Positions 47,881-59,453 of a stretch of DNA of 64,000 nucleotides are shown here, in pieces (position 1 is the stretch's first letter; each line of letters begins with the position of its first letter). Source of the stretch: Leptodontidium sp. MPI-SDFR-AT-0119 (taxonomy: Eukaryota; Ascomycota; Leotiomycetes; Helotiales; Leptodontidiaceae); assembly GCA_020726505.1 (NCBI GenBank), contig JAHLEZ010000001.1:806001-870000 (forward strand), written 5' to 3'. A program made the translations under genes and the position numbers. The notes beneath the pieces are model-generated. The model was given only the letters and a program-made list of their open reading frames with translations, was not told the DNA's origin and made no database searches.

Positions 47881-48024
47881 ATTTCCAAGTTCCCCTCCAC
47901 TATTCGCCATATACGCCCCCCCCACACATAACTTCACAACGTAACCTTCAAAACACTTCGCAGATACGTCAAATTAAAGCTGCCACCTAGCGCTTTCTAA
48001 CGAACTAATTTTTGTTGTTGTGCT

Positions 48025-49011
48025 ATGCCTGCTCGTTTACCTACATCCGTTGTAGCGGACATTGAGCATGCCCTCCGCGAACCTGGACCCCTCCTATTCG
48101 AGTACCTTAAGCAAATCGCTACAATTCATAGCACTTCCATACAAACCGTCTGTCGAATTAAGAAGAGGCTAGACAAGGGATTTCAGGCATTGCCTCTCTC
48201 TAGAGGGCCGGTCCTAGTACTTCAATGGGAGCACGAAAAGGCCCTAAAACTCTTATTAGATCAGAGGCCTTAGATGTACCTAGATGAGCTAAAGATCTTT
48301 CTTTCCGAGGCATATGACATAGATGTGTCTATACCAACGATTTGCCGTGCTCTCTAACGAATTAAGATCACTAGGAAACGACTCAAATACGTTACGGCTC
48401 AACGGAATGAAGAATTAAGGATTGCGTGGCTTGATTTTATGCAGGAGTTCTCTGCAGATCAAATAGTCGCTGTCGACGAGTCTGGAAGTGACGAAAAGAA
48501 TAGAGATCGGACCTTTGGTTGGTCTCATAAAGGTGCTGAGGCAAAGGTTTCTCAATGGCTAGCGTATAGAGAAAGAGTCTCTGTATTGGCGGCATATACG
48601 GTGGACGGCTACATAGCCTCTCATACGTTGGAGGGCACATGTAATGCGGATATCGTACAGGATTTCTTAGTGGATTACTTACTACCGCTATGTAACCCCT
48701 TTCCAGGGCCTCGATCAGTCGTTATATTGGACAACGCTTCAATCCATCGTAAGAATATTAGAGAGATATTGACGGCATATCAGCGTAAGGGTGTATGGCT
48801 CAAGTTCCTGCCTCCATATTCCCCTGATTTTAATCCTATCGAAGAGAGCTTTAGGGATTTAAAGCATTGGATACGTCGGAACTACCGCAAAGAGCGTGGA
48901 AACCACCTATCCTACCAGTCTTTCCTTGAATTTGCCGTAAGAGAGTCGGGAACTAGTCCAGAGGCTGCACGAAGAGCGAGAGCGCATTTTAGGAATTGTG
49001 GGATGACTTGA
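48025..49011 (+). pseudogene. Tc1/mariner-type transposase with two in-frame stops
   Basis: A continuous plus-strand frame of 329 codons is broken by TAG at 48271-48273 and TAA at 48355-48357. Before the stops is a helix-turn-helix-like N-terminus (LFEYLKQIATIHSTSIQTVC). After them comes the DDE_3-type core: first Asp in IVAVDESGSDEKN, second Asp in VVILDNASIHRKN, and the acidic third residue in LPPYSPDFNPIEESF. I count 36 residues between the second Asp and the Glu. It ends at 49011 with ARAHFRNCGMT. Both stops sit where Gln would be acceptable, and CAG/CAA to TAG/TAA are C-to-T changes at CpA sites, the RIP preference. The element cannot make active transposase from this copy unless stops are read through. 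Confidence 0.9.
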
Positions 49012-49266
49012 GCATGTACTATTCAATAGTAATTACAGTAGAAGATACAAGGAAAATGAACATTTATCAATCCAACGATGATTTCCTAATTAGGTAATAC
49101 TAAGTGAAAGTGAAGGTATAATGTGAGGTGCGGGGGAGGGGTATCCCGGGCGAAACACAACATGTAAAATCAACGTAATTTAACGTAATTAATCGTAAAA
49201 ACAAAGGAAATAAGAGATCCTGGATATATTTATCCCTCATTAATCATTACCTAACTAAAAAAAAAC

Positions 49267-51060
49267 TCAGTAATCAACAAAAAAGTCGGGGTCGTTGGCA
49301 TCCTCACTTAACCCCGCACCTAGTATATTCTGTCTCCCTATAGCGCTACTACTAAAGTTGATTAAATCAACAGCAGCGTGCCTATTCTCCTTATAGACCT
49401 TCTTGAATTCAGAAACGTGGTCTTTAATATAGTGAGTAATACCCGCTGGAATATCAAGAGAGCTAATAAAGGGAACATCTCTCAATTGGCTTACGTCTAT
49501 AACAAAGGCCTCTCCTATGAGCTCAAAACCCCTAATCAACTGCTCTCTACGTCTAGAATTCTTCTCTTTTTAAACCATCTATTAGCCCATTAGCTCTACC
49601 TCATTCTCGTCGTCGTTTAATAGTTTAAGGGGCGACGATGGTAAGAGCAAAAAGGTATGCCCAGATAATCCAAGAGCCGAGTTTTGCGATGGATTTGTGT
49701 GTACTTGAGGCCCATTAGACTGCCCAGGATAATAAGATTCCGATGGCACAGAAGGTCCGGGAAGTACCAGAGACAGTTGGAATAACTGCACGAGTCGGCA
49801 CTTGATTTGTCATGCTTTGCACCGTTTGTAACAACAAGAGTTGAGTCAATTTGTCGATCGAGGAGGAGCTCTTATCAACTTTAGCTAGAGTTTCCACTAC
49901 AGTTTAATCTACTTTCCTCGCGCCAGTAAGCTTTGGCTTGTAACTGGTTCTCAGGGCCCCTTCGGCGAAGTCGACTAGCCATTCCGCTGGCGGTTGAGTT
50001 TTAGTAACTCCTAGAGCTTTAGCGTTAACTATAGCCGCCCATTCTTGCTATCGTTTGATATCAATAGCATGGTGTGTTCCTACCCTTTTCATAACGTAAC
50101 AATACTTCTTTTTGTTGTCACATAAGCGTTCCGCGCAGTTATTAATATAAAAGATATCTGCGCGGGTTACTTCTTCCGGTATATGCTCCTTTTCCCTTTG
50201 GCGTTTGGCATCCAACATACGCCGAGTCATAGAGTCCCTAGGCGTAGGACTAGTCTTTGGCTCCGTAACTTCGTCGTCTTCAGGGATGTCCGGAAACGGG
50301 TCACTGCCCAGGGCATCGATTTCGCTGTTTTCCCGGCCTAATGGAGTAGGTCTCACAGTATCCCGGGCTTTGTCCGCTTTGGATTTGCCCTTAGAGCTCT
50401 TCTTTCCCTTGCCTGTGGATTTCCCATCGTCCGAACCTGATATTTCCACATCTTCTGGTGTTTTGTAATACGCATTGATCGTGACCTCATTGGCCGACGT
50501 CATCTTCTTGTACTTGTACATTCGGAGGGGAACCATAGCATCGTCGAATGTCTCTTGATCTCTCACATTCATAGTTATAATAGGGGTTTTCGGATTCCCA
50601 AAGAGAAACTCAAAGGCCTGTCGAATAGGTCTTTCCGAAGGTAACAAGCTCCGTCGTTCGGTCCATGGCTCTACTCCCATTCTCCATATAACCTCACAAA
50701 GTCGTTTGTAAGTGATTCGATCAGAGACGGAGTTTATATCCCAATTCTTTACAATCGCATGTTATTTGCTCTTGTTAATAATTGGCCACATATTAAAGCT
50801 AACGTTCTGTGGTTCCTTGTCGAATAACACCTTGGGATCAAAGACAGGGCGTTTCTTTATAAGGGCAGTTGTAGGTGTACGGATTTGTGCAGGAGAAGAA
50901 GTCACATCCACCACCTCTTGATCTGGCCCCGCCGCACTGGTTTTCTAGCGCTGAGCTTGCGGTGAAGAAGTCGCAGGGTCGGGAACTTACTCTTTAGGGT
51001 CAGAATTGACAGTCCTCGCTCTGCGACGCTTTGCAGTAGCCTTTTAAGTCGTTGGGAGCC
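49267..51060 (-). pseudogene. Decayed second ORF of the transposon, unknown function
   Basis: On the minus strand one frame runs from about 51060 to 49720 with at least six stops. Segments include KKRPVFDPKVLFDKEPQN, TYKRLCEVIWRMGVEPWTER and RQAFEFLFGNPKTPIITMNV. The longest uninterrupted part is 50680-50048 (210 codons), with a Lys/Ser-rich linker (GKGKKSSKGKSKADKARD). After about 49800 the reading shifts frame and continues to a stop at 49267 with VAYVIDVSQ-like text (AFVIDVSQLRDVPFISSLDI). I do not recognise the family. It is transcribed opposite to the transposase and may be an accessory protein of the element. All six stops in the main frame are TAA or TAG. Confidence 0.55.
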
Positions 51061-51281
51061 TTGGAGTTCCTCAAATGCCGGGAGGGAGTTAGTGTTTGGT
51101 TTTGGCCGCCGTTTTGAATTCTGTGAGCCATCGGGCGCCAGCCCCTACACGCGCTTAGAGAATCTTGATGGCTTCATATGCAACTGCAAATATTCCAAAT
51201 TTCAGACGAATTGGAGTAGTTGTTGTGGAGATATTAGAGGTAGGTGTTATATTGGAGGGGGCTGGGGGAGGGGTGGATGCG

Positions 51282-51330
51282 AAAAAGTGGTGGGGTAGAC
51301 TAGAATCGCTTACTAACACACGTTATGAAA
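51282..51330 (-). repeat. Right terminal inverted repeat of the transposon
   Basis: Reverse-complement partner of 47832-47880, reading AAAAGTGGTGGGGT on the plus strand and ending TTATGAAA. It is followed after seven bases by the TA flank. Confidence 0.85.
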
Positions 51331-51337
51331 TCAATTG

Positions 51338-51743
51338 TAAGCTCGCGAGATACGCGACTAACTTGTTGCCGTTCTAGGTTTATATAAGAACTGGGCCGAA
51401 TTGAAAGTTTTGGGTCTTTACGATATTGTCTCTCCAGGTGAGTTTGGAATGTTAATCATATAATGCATTGACGAATCAGGGGTTGGGAAGCAGTACGGTG
51501 ATGAACACAGATGACGAGTCGATGGGTGAATCGTCCTATTCCTGCTTCTTCTCCCTTTTCTCACCCCTCTGCTGTGCGGTATTACTACAGAGAGAGAATT
51601 TTCTTCTTTCCAGTTTGGGAATGCCTGGTGATGCTGTCATTGAAGCCTCTCTTGTCGACACTCCACAACACCGCCCTTCTTTATCTACAAAAACAAAAAC
51701 ACCCTCCCAGCTCCAGCCCATCTTCCAAGTTTACTTCACCAAC
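51338..51743. other. Spacer between transposon and dioxygenase gene
   Basis: About 400 bp including the 3' flank of the dioxygenase gene. No gene is seen. Confidence 0.4.
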
Positions 51744-52990
51744 TCATCTCCCACCACCGCCACTACCATAATAAACCCTCGGCCAAATATTCATAGCCGT
51801 CTTCCTCCCCCCTCTGACCTCCATCCCCGCATGCACAACCCTCTCATCACCCGTCCCATTAGAATGTAAATTAACCCAAAACAGGGCATTTCCCTCACTG
51901 GGCAAGAACTTCGTACCACCGGTACCTCCCACTCCACCCTTCCCACCCTTCTCATCCAAACCCCTCACCCATTTCCTATTCCCATCCCCCAACTCTCCAT
52001 CATAATCTCCCAACGAGGAAGGGGACGAAGATACATCTACATGAGGAAACCACGTTTCCCCACCCTCAACCCCCTCATCAAGATAAACAAAGAAACTCCC
52101 CCAGCGATTAAACCACCACCTTCCCTCTCCCATACTGCCATCTCTGAGGACTTGTGGACTATCATACCAATCATGGTGAGTGGAGAAATGCTCGCCCGGG
52201 CCGTATTGGACGATTTGAGGGGTGCCGAAGAGGGCGAGAGGATTTTGGTTTGGGATTTGGTTTTGATTAGGGGATGGGGAAGGAGATGGTAAAGCTGGGC
52301 CGAGAAATGAGAGAGCTCGCTTGAGGATACATGATACGAGCGGTGAGGAGGGAGGGAGGCCTGCGGAGCGGGATGTGCGGGTGTTGGAGGCGACTTTTTG
52401 GTTGTTGATGTAGATTTCCGAGGAGGCGAGGGAGGGTGTTCTGTAATACCATAGGAGGTGAGTGTTAGCTAGCTTATCCCATATTGGATCTTTGGAGATT
52501 GTAGAATTTAGGGAGATCTGTTTCATAGAAAGAAGAAAGGAAAAAATGTGACGTGGACTTGATTTAAACTTGAGATTGGGATGGAAGGGGAGGGTGGAAA
52601 AGCTGGGCAGTAAAGAAATCACGTACCCAAGCTCAACCAACAAATCCGCCTCTTCTTCCCTCAAGAATCCATTGATATATATCAATAAAGGATCAACAGA
52701 TACAATCTCCGTAGTATAATTATGTGGTTTGCATTCATAGTTCTCGGGTGTAACACTCTTGTCCTCGCTACTCCTGCTCCTGGTGCTATCACTGATAAAT
52801 TGATTCGACCAGAAAGCAGCTAGGATTGCTGCTGCGGCGCATGCGGAACCGAGAGTTGTGCGTTTACTCGGGAGAGTGAGGGATTTCTGGGTTTAGATAG
52901 AGTTGTTAGTTTGGGCGTAAGATATCGGGAAATTGGAACGTGGAAGAAGCAGGTAGTGGAGGTGAGGGTGTTTGGTTTTACACGTACCAT
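51744..52990 (-). CDS. Prolyl 4-hydroxylase-like 2OG-Fe(II) dioxygenase
   Basis: Three exons: 52990-52988 (only the ATG), 52886-52627 and 52440-51744, with introns of 101 and 186 bp, encode 319 aa. The N-terminus (KSLTLPSKRTTLGSACAAAA then ILAAFW) looks like a signal anchor, placing the enzyme in the secretory pathway. The C-terminal half is a P4H-alpha-type jelly roll. TSRSAGLP precedes the core, HHDWYD holds the first iron ligands (His, Asp), GETWFPHVDV follows, and VVHAGMEVRGGRKTAMNIWP holds the distal His and the Arg/Lys for 2-oxoglutarate. It hydroxylates a protein proline or a related substrate using Fe(II), O2 and 2-oxoglutarate. Long Ser/Pro/Asn and Gly-rich insertions are present. 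The 186-bp intron is chosen because it joins ELG to TPSLASSEIY in frame. Confidence 0.85.
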
Positions 52991-54085
52991 AATGAAGTAC
53001 CAAGTTCTGGGCAGAACATAACAATAAACGAAAAGAGATGAGAAAAAGTAGAGAAGACGAAATACAAGACCCCAAGAAGCGGAGTCAAGAGATCTTATTC
53101 AATCAAGCACCGTCAGACAAGTACCCCCCCCCCCCCTCCCCCTCCCTCCCTCCCTCCATCACCCACCAACTCGCTCACCACTGACAACAGTCAAACATAC
53201 ATACTCACCTCGCAGTCGACCAATTAAAGATCCATTAAGGGAGGTGCAACTCCTCTTCTCATTGGCCACATCCCACCCAAGACCAGTATCCAACTCAGCT
53301 ATATTATATCCCATCGTCTCCTGTCCTCTCCTCTCCTCTCATCAACTTCCCCTCCCCGAGATAGATTAATTCAATCCTCTACCCCCTCTCGTAGCGGGTA
53401 TATAGAGTGCATCCCACCCCACTCCAACTCCACTATTTGCAAAAAATACCACCCAATGCCGGCAGAACGGGCAACGGGCGCCGGTAATTATGCTTAATTG
53501 CTTGGGGGTGTTGCTCGGTTCCAGACTTTGAACGTCGAGATCGCTTACGGTAGCGAGGAAAGTGGTGATGCCAAGGGAGATGTGCAGGTTTGATGTTGCA
53601 TTTGGATTCTTTTTGTGGAGTCTTTGAGGGAGGACGGGTGGTTTGGACCGGATCGGACCGACGATTTTTTGAGATGCTGTCACTTTTTTTTGTTTGTTCG
53701 TTCATGGGGGTTTTGAGAAGAAGACAGATAGGTGGAAATCAAATCACTTTATTTGCTTGTGCTTTTGCTTTTGCTTTTTCTCTACTCCTGATGACTCTGC
53801 TTTTCCGATGGACCCAGGTCTGACCAACTAACCGATCGACCAACTGACCATGCTATGCCACGGTAGGAACGGATCAACAGACTGCTCGAATGAATGCGTG
53901 AATGCGGGGAGATGTAAAAGAAGGGGTATATGCGTGGAAGTAGAAAGTAGAACGGAAAGAACGGAGCGATTTCTGCCGGAGACGAGAACAATGAAGAAGA
54001 AGAAACCCGATATGAAGAAACTTGAACCAGTGTGCCACCACACCCTAGATCCCATCTCGATATCTGTGCTGATCAGCTCAGCGTT
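52991..54085. other. Intergenic region with poly-C / CCT tract
   Basis: 1.1 kb between the dioxygenase 5' end and the Arb1 3' end. A long C run followed by CCCT repeats occupies about 53125-53158, and TCCTC repeats lie near 53320-53340. No gene is recognised. Confidence 0.5.
53124..53158. repeat. Poly-C and (CCCT)n low-complexity tract
   Basis: A run of about a dozen C residues followed by several CCCT/CCCTC units. It is a simple-sequence tract upstream of the dioxygenase gene and likely length-variable. Confidence 0.8.
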
Positions 54086-56058
54086 TTACTTCTTGCCTTC
54101 GAACTCCTTCTGGTCTTGTTTGAGATCATCTTCCATGATTGCCTCAAAGGCCCGCTCTTCGACTTCTGGATCTTCAACGGTTGGTGGTGGACGGGTGTTG
54201 GGAACTATTTGTGATTTAGCAATATCTTTGGAGATTGGGGAGTGTAAACGTACCTGGTTCCTTCCAGCCTACCATCTTTTCATTTGGGAGGACGGTGTGG
54301 AATGAACAGTAGATACCGTTGATGACATCGAAGAACTTGATCCCAATGTTTAGCTCACGAACGACAACATCCACCTTCATTCCGACGAAGCAGTATTGTA
54401 AAAGCTCATCCTCAAGCCAGAAAGACTCGGTGGTATCACCAGCTTCCTCCAAGGCAGCCTTCGCAGCTTCAGCCTCCGCATCTGTAAGGTCATCCTCGTC
54501 GAAACCAGGCCCTCCCCAAGCCTTCATCTTGATAACACCAAGAGCCTTGATGAATCCAGCGTTGCCGTTGTGGTCCTTGATGGCGGCGTACTCCTCGATA
54601 CTTAAAAGACTGGCACGTTCGATACCTACCACCTCAAAGTACTTCGACTCGGTCTTGGTGATATGAACATCGGCCTTCATTGTCTCAACGAATAGCTCAT
54701 CTGTGCCAGCAAATGCGATGCCGGTCTTAAAGATACGTTCGGCTTGGAGAACGCTAATTCCTAGGTCAACACCAAGAAGATCTGCATCTTCACCTCCCCA
54801 GGCAGCGTTATCAAGACTGATGGCTTCGTACTTGCCACCGTAGAGAATGGAAGCTGAGACGTTGAAGTCACCCGGAAGTTGAGACGCAAGTTGCTTGATG
54901 CACCAGAGCTCCTTCTCGGCGACCTCGCAGATGAAACGGGCAGCCATGACGTTCTCTGTGTATTCTGGGCAGACTGCATGTTGGAGGACGTAATTTAGGA
55001 AGTTTCGGATGACGCTTACGATTGTCTTGATCTCGTCCTCGCTATCAAGTGGGAACAGGCGGGGAACTCGGTGGGAGCTGAATATAGTGAGAAGAATTCC
55101 ATGAGAGAGGAAGAGGGATCATACAAGTACCCCTTCACAACGCTTTCAAAGTCAACAACCCAGCCATCGGAACCATCGTAGTATTTGGCATTTTTGGAAC
55201 CAGTCTGAAGGAAGTCGCTGGCTTGAATGGCGGCGATCTCTGCAGCTGTAGAGTTCTCAACAGTCTCCTTGTCCAACCCACCTGTAAATGCCTTAGAAGT
55301 TGAATCAACACCTCCCAGCATGAAATACTTTGTTAGGATGTTCGATCGAACCTCGTCAAGCTTACGGCGGGCCCGGTATCGCTGAATACATGTTTCCATA
55401 CGACTACAAATGTTAGTACTTAATTATCCTCAACCTGGATGTTGACATACTCGGCAAAGGGGCGGGTCCTACTTCAAGTTAGTGTTTGCTTTAGGGGAAG
55501 AATATCAATTCACTTACTCATGATAGAGATCACACTCTTCTTCATGCTCATCCGGGGTGGTAGGTGGATCAGCATAGAATTCTTGTAGAAATTAGTTGTT
55601 GTTTTGTCACACATGAATAGATATATACCTTCGAATCCAGTAGGGTTTGGCTTCTTGTTCTTTCCGCTGCTCTTCTTCTTCTTCTTTTTTGGCTGTTCTG
55701 CGACGACGACTGGGGCTGAACCATTGATGTTGGCAACATTGGTATCGGCAGCTTCAATTCCATTCGCAGATGCTCCAACAGATGCTCCATTGATGGGTGT
55801 AGCGGGTGTGGGAGGAGGAGGCTTTGGATACGCATGATACGGAGGGGTCATAAGACCTTCAGTATCAGGTGATACCTCAGCAATCTCAACATGTTCAACA
55901 TCCTTCTCGGACTTGATTTTTGGACGAAGAGCGAGGAGAGTATCCTTGGTGTATCGAGGACCAGTCTCTGCTTGAGCCTGGACAGCCTTCAGTGCCACGT
56001 TGAGATCGATCTCACTGATCGCCCGGGAGAGCGAAACGTCGTTGGGTGGGCTCGACAT
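54086..56058 (-). CDS. arb1: Arb1-like subunit of the Argonaute siRNA chaperone (ARC) complex
   Basis: Six exons (56058-55629, 55581-55518, 55468-55451, 55403-55125, 55077-54254, 54204-54086; introns 47-49 bp) encode 577 aa. Exon 3 is only 18 nt. The N-terminus is disordered and ends in a basic patch (KKKKKKSSGKNKKPNPTGFE). The conserved Arb1 region follows: RMETCIQRYRARRKLDEVRS, KYFMLGGVDSTSKAFTGG, WVVDFESVVKGYF, VPRLFPLDSEDEI and NVMAARFICEVAEKELW. In fission yeast Arb1 with Arb2 binds Argonaute, blocks release of the passenger strand and is needed for RNAi-directed heterochromatin; the fungal homologue is expected in the same silencing pathway. The acidic C-terminus (PEVEERAFEAIMEDDLKQDQ) is typical. 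Identification rests on remembered family motifs. Confidence 0.85.
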
Positions 56059-57608
56059 GCTGTGCTACCAGTCGGGGGTGTCTGTCTTGTCAGACCTGTA
56101 TTAGTCAGTCTCGTATCAAATTGATAGAATTGCGTCCAGGAGACGTGGTATTGACATGGGCTTGGTGTAGCGTATCAGTGCTGATTGGTTCTGTACAAAC
56201 GAGGTTGATCAAGGCTGCGCTGGTGCTAGTGCAGTGCGAGGTACCCTGGGTATTTTAGGAAGTTAAAGGAAGAGGTTGAAGGTGGTGGAGATGATGAGAG
56301 GTTCGGAGATCTGATTAGAAGAGAGATTGTATGGGCAGTTGTAACGTGGGGAAGGTATGGCTTGCCTTCCTAATAGAGTGAATCTGTTGATGTTGGTGTT
56401 TTGAGAGAGGAATGAGGTATATAAACAGAGGTGAATGACCTCGGTTTTGGGGATGATGAGAGGAAGGAGAGGAAGGAAGGCCTCCTGGGAGGGCCAACCG
56501 ACTTACGTATCCTATGACGGGAGGGGAGTTCAATGTACTGGGTATGGTGCGACTTTGTTTGTTCGGTGAGGCGATGTGTGCGATGTGATATGATCACCTT
56601 CAAAGCAAGCAAACAAACAAAGGGTCTTCCTTTGACGGCTCGGCTTCCCTTCCCTTCCCTTGTTGATTCCTCGGGAGCAGAGCGGAGCGGAGCGGGCGAA
56701 GGCAGGGCGGGCGGAGAGTATGTATGTGGAGGAAAAGCTTGGCGCGTCTGCGGGAAACTGCACTTCCTAGTTGCCTTCCAATTGCCTTGCCTTGACTCGG
56801 TTCCGTAAGATACTACTTAGTAGGTAGAGTAATTACCTAGGTAAATAGTGCAGTTTATTGCCTGGCTGTGCTTGTTTCACTTTTCGTTTCTCAATAGCAA
56901 CCGTTAGTGCAGCCGAAGCCGAAGCTGAAGCTGGATGTAGAAAGTCACTTCGTAACTTGTTAAGTAGCTATCAGTCAGTCTTGAAATCTGCCCAGCACCA
57001 CGTACTTTGACTTTGGCCAGTGGGAGTTGCAGTTGCCATGCTGTGGCTGAGTCCTTCCCTTCCTTCCCGCCCGCCGCAGTGCTTGCCTTAGCGTTCACCT
57101 TACGAGTCCGTGGATACTCGTTAGGTGGGTGGCTTTCATCCCAGCACAGCGCAACTTCACCGCCTATGAGGACCATCCCAGCGTCTACATCCCCTGACAA
57201 ACTCAATAGACGCTTCCATGAACCCCTCCATGCTCCCCCATCGCCCTCTCCATTGCCCTATTTGCCTTCAAACCTGCGTCAACACCACCAACCTGACCCC
57301 CCAATCACAGCTGATTCAGGCCTGCTGAGCGCTGGCACGAATCTCTGCCCTGGACCGAAGCCACGACGACAACACATCCCGCTCACACGCCCCTTCACGC
57401 CTTCATACCTGACCTTCCTGACCTACCTGACCTGACCAACTTTACTCAGCCTTACTTCACTTCCCCGTCCTGGCTCCCGGGGCGTTTCTTTTTGCGCAAA
57501 AGTCTGCGCAAATCCTGCGGCCCACGCCCAACGCTCTTCTTCTAATACACCCTCCTCCCATCATGATAGAGTCATAGCAGACGCGACTCTACTCTTGCCA
57601 AAACAAAA
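56059..57608. promoter_or_regulatory. Divergent promoter interval between arb1 and inositol polyphosphate kinase
   Basis: 1.55 kb between opposite start codons, rich in pyrimidine tracts and short direct repeats (for example GAGCGGAGCGGAGCGG near 56679-56694, and GACCTGACC-type repeats near 57410-57437). No coding gene is supported; a 142-codon frame at 57007-57435 looks like leader sequence. Confidence 0.5.
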
Positions 57609-58818
57609 ATGGCAAAGCCGTTGCCTACCCACGCAGACCTGATCGACTACAATCAAGCCGTCGCGGGACAGTACGTCGCACAAACAAACCCGCCCCCACC
57701 ATCCCCCCCCCCCCCCCTCCAGAGGACTCTGCTGACAGACGCGCGCGCAAAGTGATGGGACTCTTTCAGATGTCGACGGCGAGCTCTTCATCAAGCCTTG
57801 TACACCGGCTGAAATCGCATTCTATGATTCCTCTATAGCCGACCATCCTGATTTCGCCGAGTTCATGCCAACTTACATGGGCACCTTGACCCTCGACCAT
57901 CACCCAAATGGCACAACAATAGAAGAAGCTGGTGCAGCTTTGCTAGCCAAACATATTCCTGCAGCCGAGCACTACGAACATCATAATGGAACTACCATAG
58001 AAGCCTCTGGCGTGGCTATTTTCGAGAGGAACGAGGAAGCCCTGGACAAGGCAGAGGCATTGATGATAGCCAAACATTCGATCCCTGAAGTTGTTGTACC
58101 AGTTAAGACCACCAAGAAGATAGTCACAGACCAAGCAGTGGTACTTGAGAATGCTGCCCACGGCTTCGTCAAACCAAATATCATGGATGTGAAGTTGGGC
58201 GTGCGCCTGTGGGCTGATGATGCCAAGGACGAGAAGCGCATCCGCTTCAATAAAGTCACAGCGGAGACAACACATAAGGATCTAGGGTTCCGAATAGCTG
58301 GCATGCGTGTGTGGCATGGCGAGGGTGCGAAAGGTCCAGATATTGACAAGGAAGGATTCAAGATCTATGACAAGAATTATGGACGAGTTTCAGTACAAAC
58401 CTCGAATATCGAGGAGGCGTTCAGGAATTTTCTCTTCTCACCCACAGCTGGAGTAGACGAGGAGTTGGGGAAATTAGTATCTCAGGCTTTTCTAGCAGAT
58501 GTGAAACGGATCCAGACCGTGTTGGAAGGACAAGAAAGTCGCATGTTCTCAGCAAGTCTACTCTTTGTGTTCGAGGGCGATGGGGTTGCTCTCAGGACAG
58601 CCATGGAAGAAGCCAGTCGCTCTCCACCTACTCTGGTAAACGGAGACGGAGAAACCTCCGAGGGCGACGAAGATGAGGTTACAGAATCCAAGATCTATGC
58701 TGTGAAGGTTATAGATTTCGCGCACGCGGAGTGGACGCCTGGGCGGGGACCAGACGAGAATTCACTCACTGGCGTGAGGAGCGTGGCTCGCATCCTTGAG
58801 AATATCGGGGGGGCTTGA
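57609..58818 (+). CDS. arg82: Inositol polyphosphate multikinase (IPMK / Arg82-Ipk2 type)
   Basis: Two exons (57609-57670, 57753-58818) encode 375 aa. The 82-bp intron contains a poly-C run. I chose the acceptor at 57751-57752 because it restores the family motif AGHDGTLSDVDGELFIKPCT. The IPK signature PxxxDxKxG appears as PNIMDVKLG at ~160-168, and the C-terminal IDFAHAEW (~340) provides the metal-binding Asp. Acidic low-complexity residues (ETSEGDEDEVTESK) interrupt the C-lobe, as in other fungal homologues. The enzyme phosphorylates Ins(1,4,5)P3 to IP4/IP5 in nucleus and cytosol, feeding inositol pyrophosphate synthesis and phosphate and transcriptional control. It is divergent from arb1. 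Confidence 0.93.
57700..57719. repeat. Poly-C tract inside the kinase intron
   Basis: A run of about fifteen C residues lies within the only intron of the inositol polyphosphate kinase gene, between the donor and the chosen acceptor. Confidence 0.75.
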
Positions 58819-59453
58819 GCCTAGCTAATATTCACAAGGTTCGGATCTAGGATGATTCGATGGACTGCGTGGGTATGGACAAAGGGGTGGATGGGTATTG
58901 GCTTAGGAATTGCCTGGAGTTCTTGGGATCGATGGAATGCTATGGGTTATGATTGCTATCTGTTAGATACCCATGGGAGCATTGGGAGCAGCATAGAACG
59001 AAAGAAAGAAATCCACTCATCGATTTTTGTGCGGTCAAACTTCACACAGCCCGTCCTATGAATACATTGCAGTGAGTGCTAGCTCGCGGGAGAGGACTTT
59101 GAGGCAGCTAATATTACAATATGTCTTTAGGAAAAGCTGGCGATTCTGACAAGTCAGAATAAACAAGTTAGCTTCCTGATAGCTCGTTTTGACTCGTGTC
59201 AAACCTCCTCGTGTTATAAAACCCAACACGGGCGCTGACATTTTGTGATGAAAAGCAATCCCCGAAATGCCAATTAAGATATCAATCAACAGATCTGAAC
59301 CTGAGGATGACCATCCCAAACAAAAACGCAAACCAAACTCCAGACTTCATCAATCAATCCCAACCATCCAATCCTACAAACCTAATCCTGGCCCAACAAT
59401 GTCCTACCTCAGGAAACAAGGTCCAGACTCAGGCCCAGTCCTCCACTTATACC
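58819..59453. other. Intergenic region downstream of inositol polyphosphate kinase
   Basis: About 0.6 kb containing 3' flanks of two convergent genes. No gene recognised. Confidence 0.4.

Larger units (their letters stand above)
47824..51337 (+). mobile_element. Tc1/mariner-type DNA transposon, 3.5 kb, inactivated
   Basis: The element is bounded by inverted repeats (47832-47880 and 51282-51330) and flanked by TA at 47822-47823 and 51338-51339, the usual Tc1/mariner target site. The outermost bases CAA...TTG match at both ends. Inside are a plus-strand transposase with two nonsense codons (48025-49011) and a large decayed minus-strand second frame (49267-51060). A 3.5-kb size with a second ORF is unusual for this superfamily; Beauveria Hupfer is a published precedent for a two-ORF element of similar length, from memory. 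All visible stops are TAA or TAG and could come from CAA or CAG, in line with RIP. Confidence 0.85.

Noticed and set aside
53124..53158. C-run and CCCT repeats considered as a CRISPR-like or telomere-like array
   Set aside because: No spacer structure and not a telomere repeat; ordinary simple-sequence DNA.
57007..57435. 142-codon plus-strand frame before the inositol polyphosphate kinase
   Set aside because: Pro/Ser-rich promoter-like sequence without motif; located in the divergent leader between two real genes.
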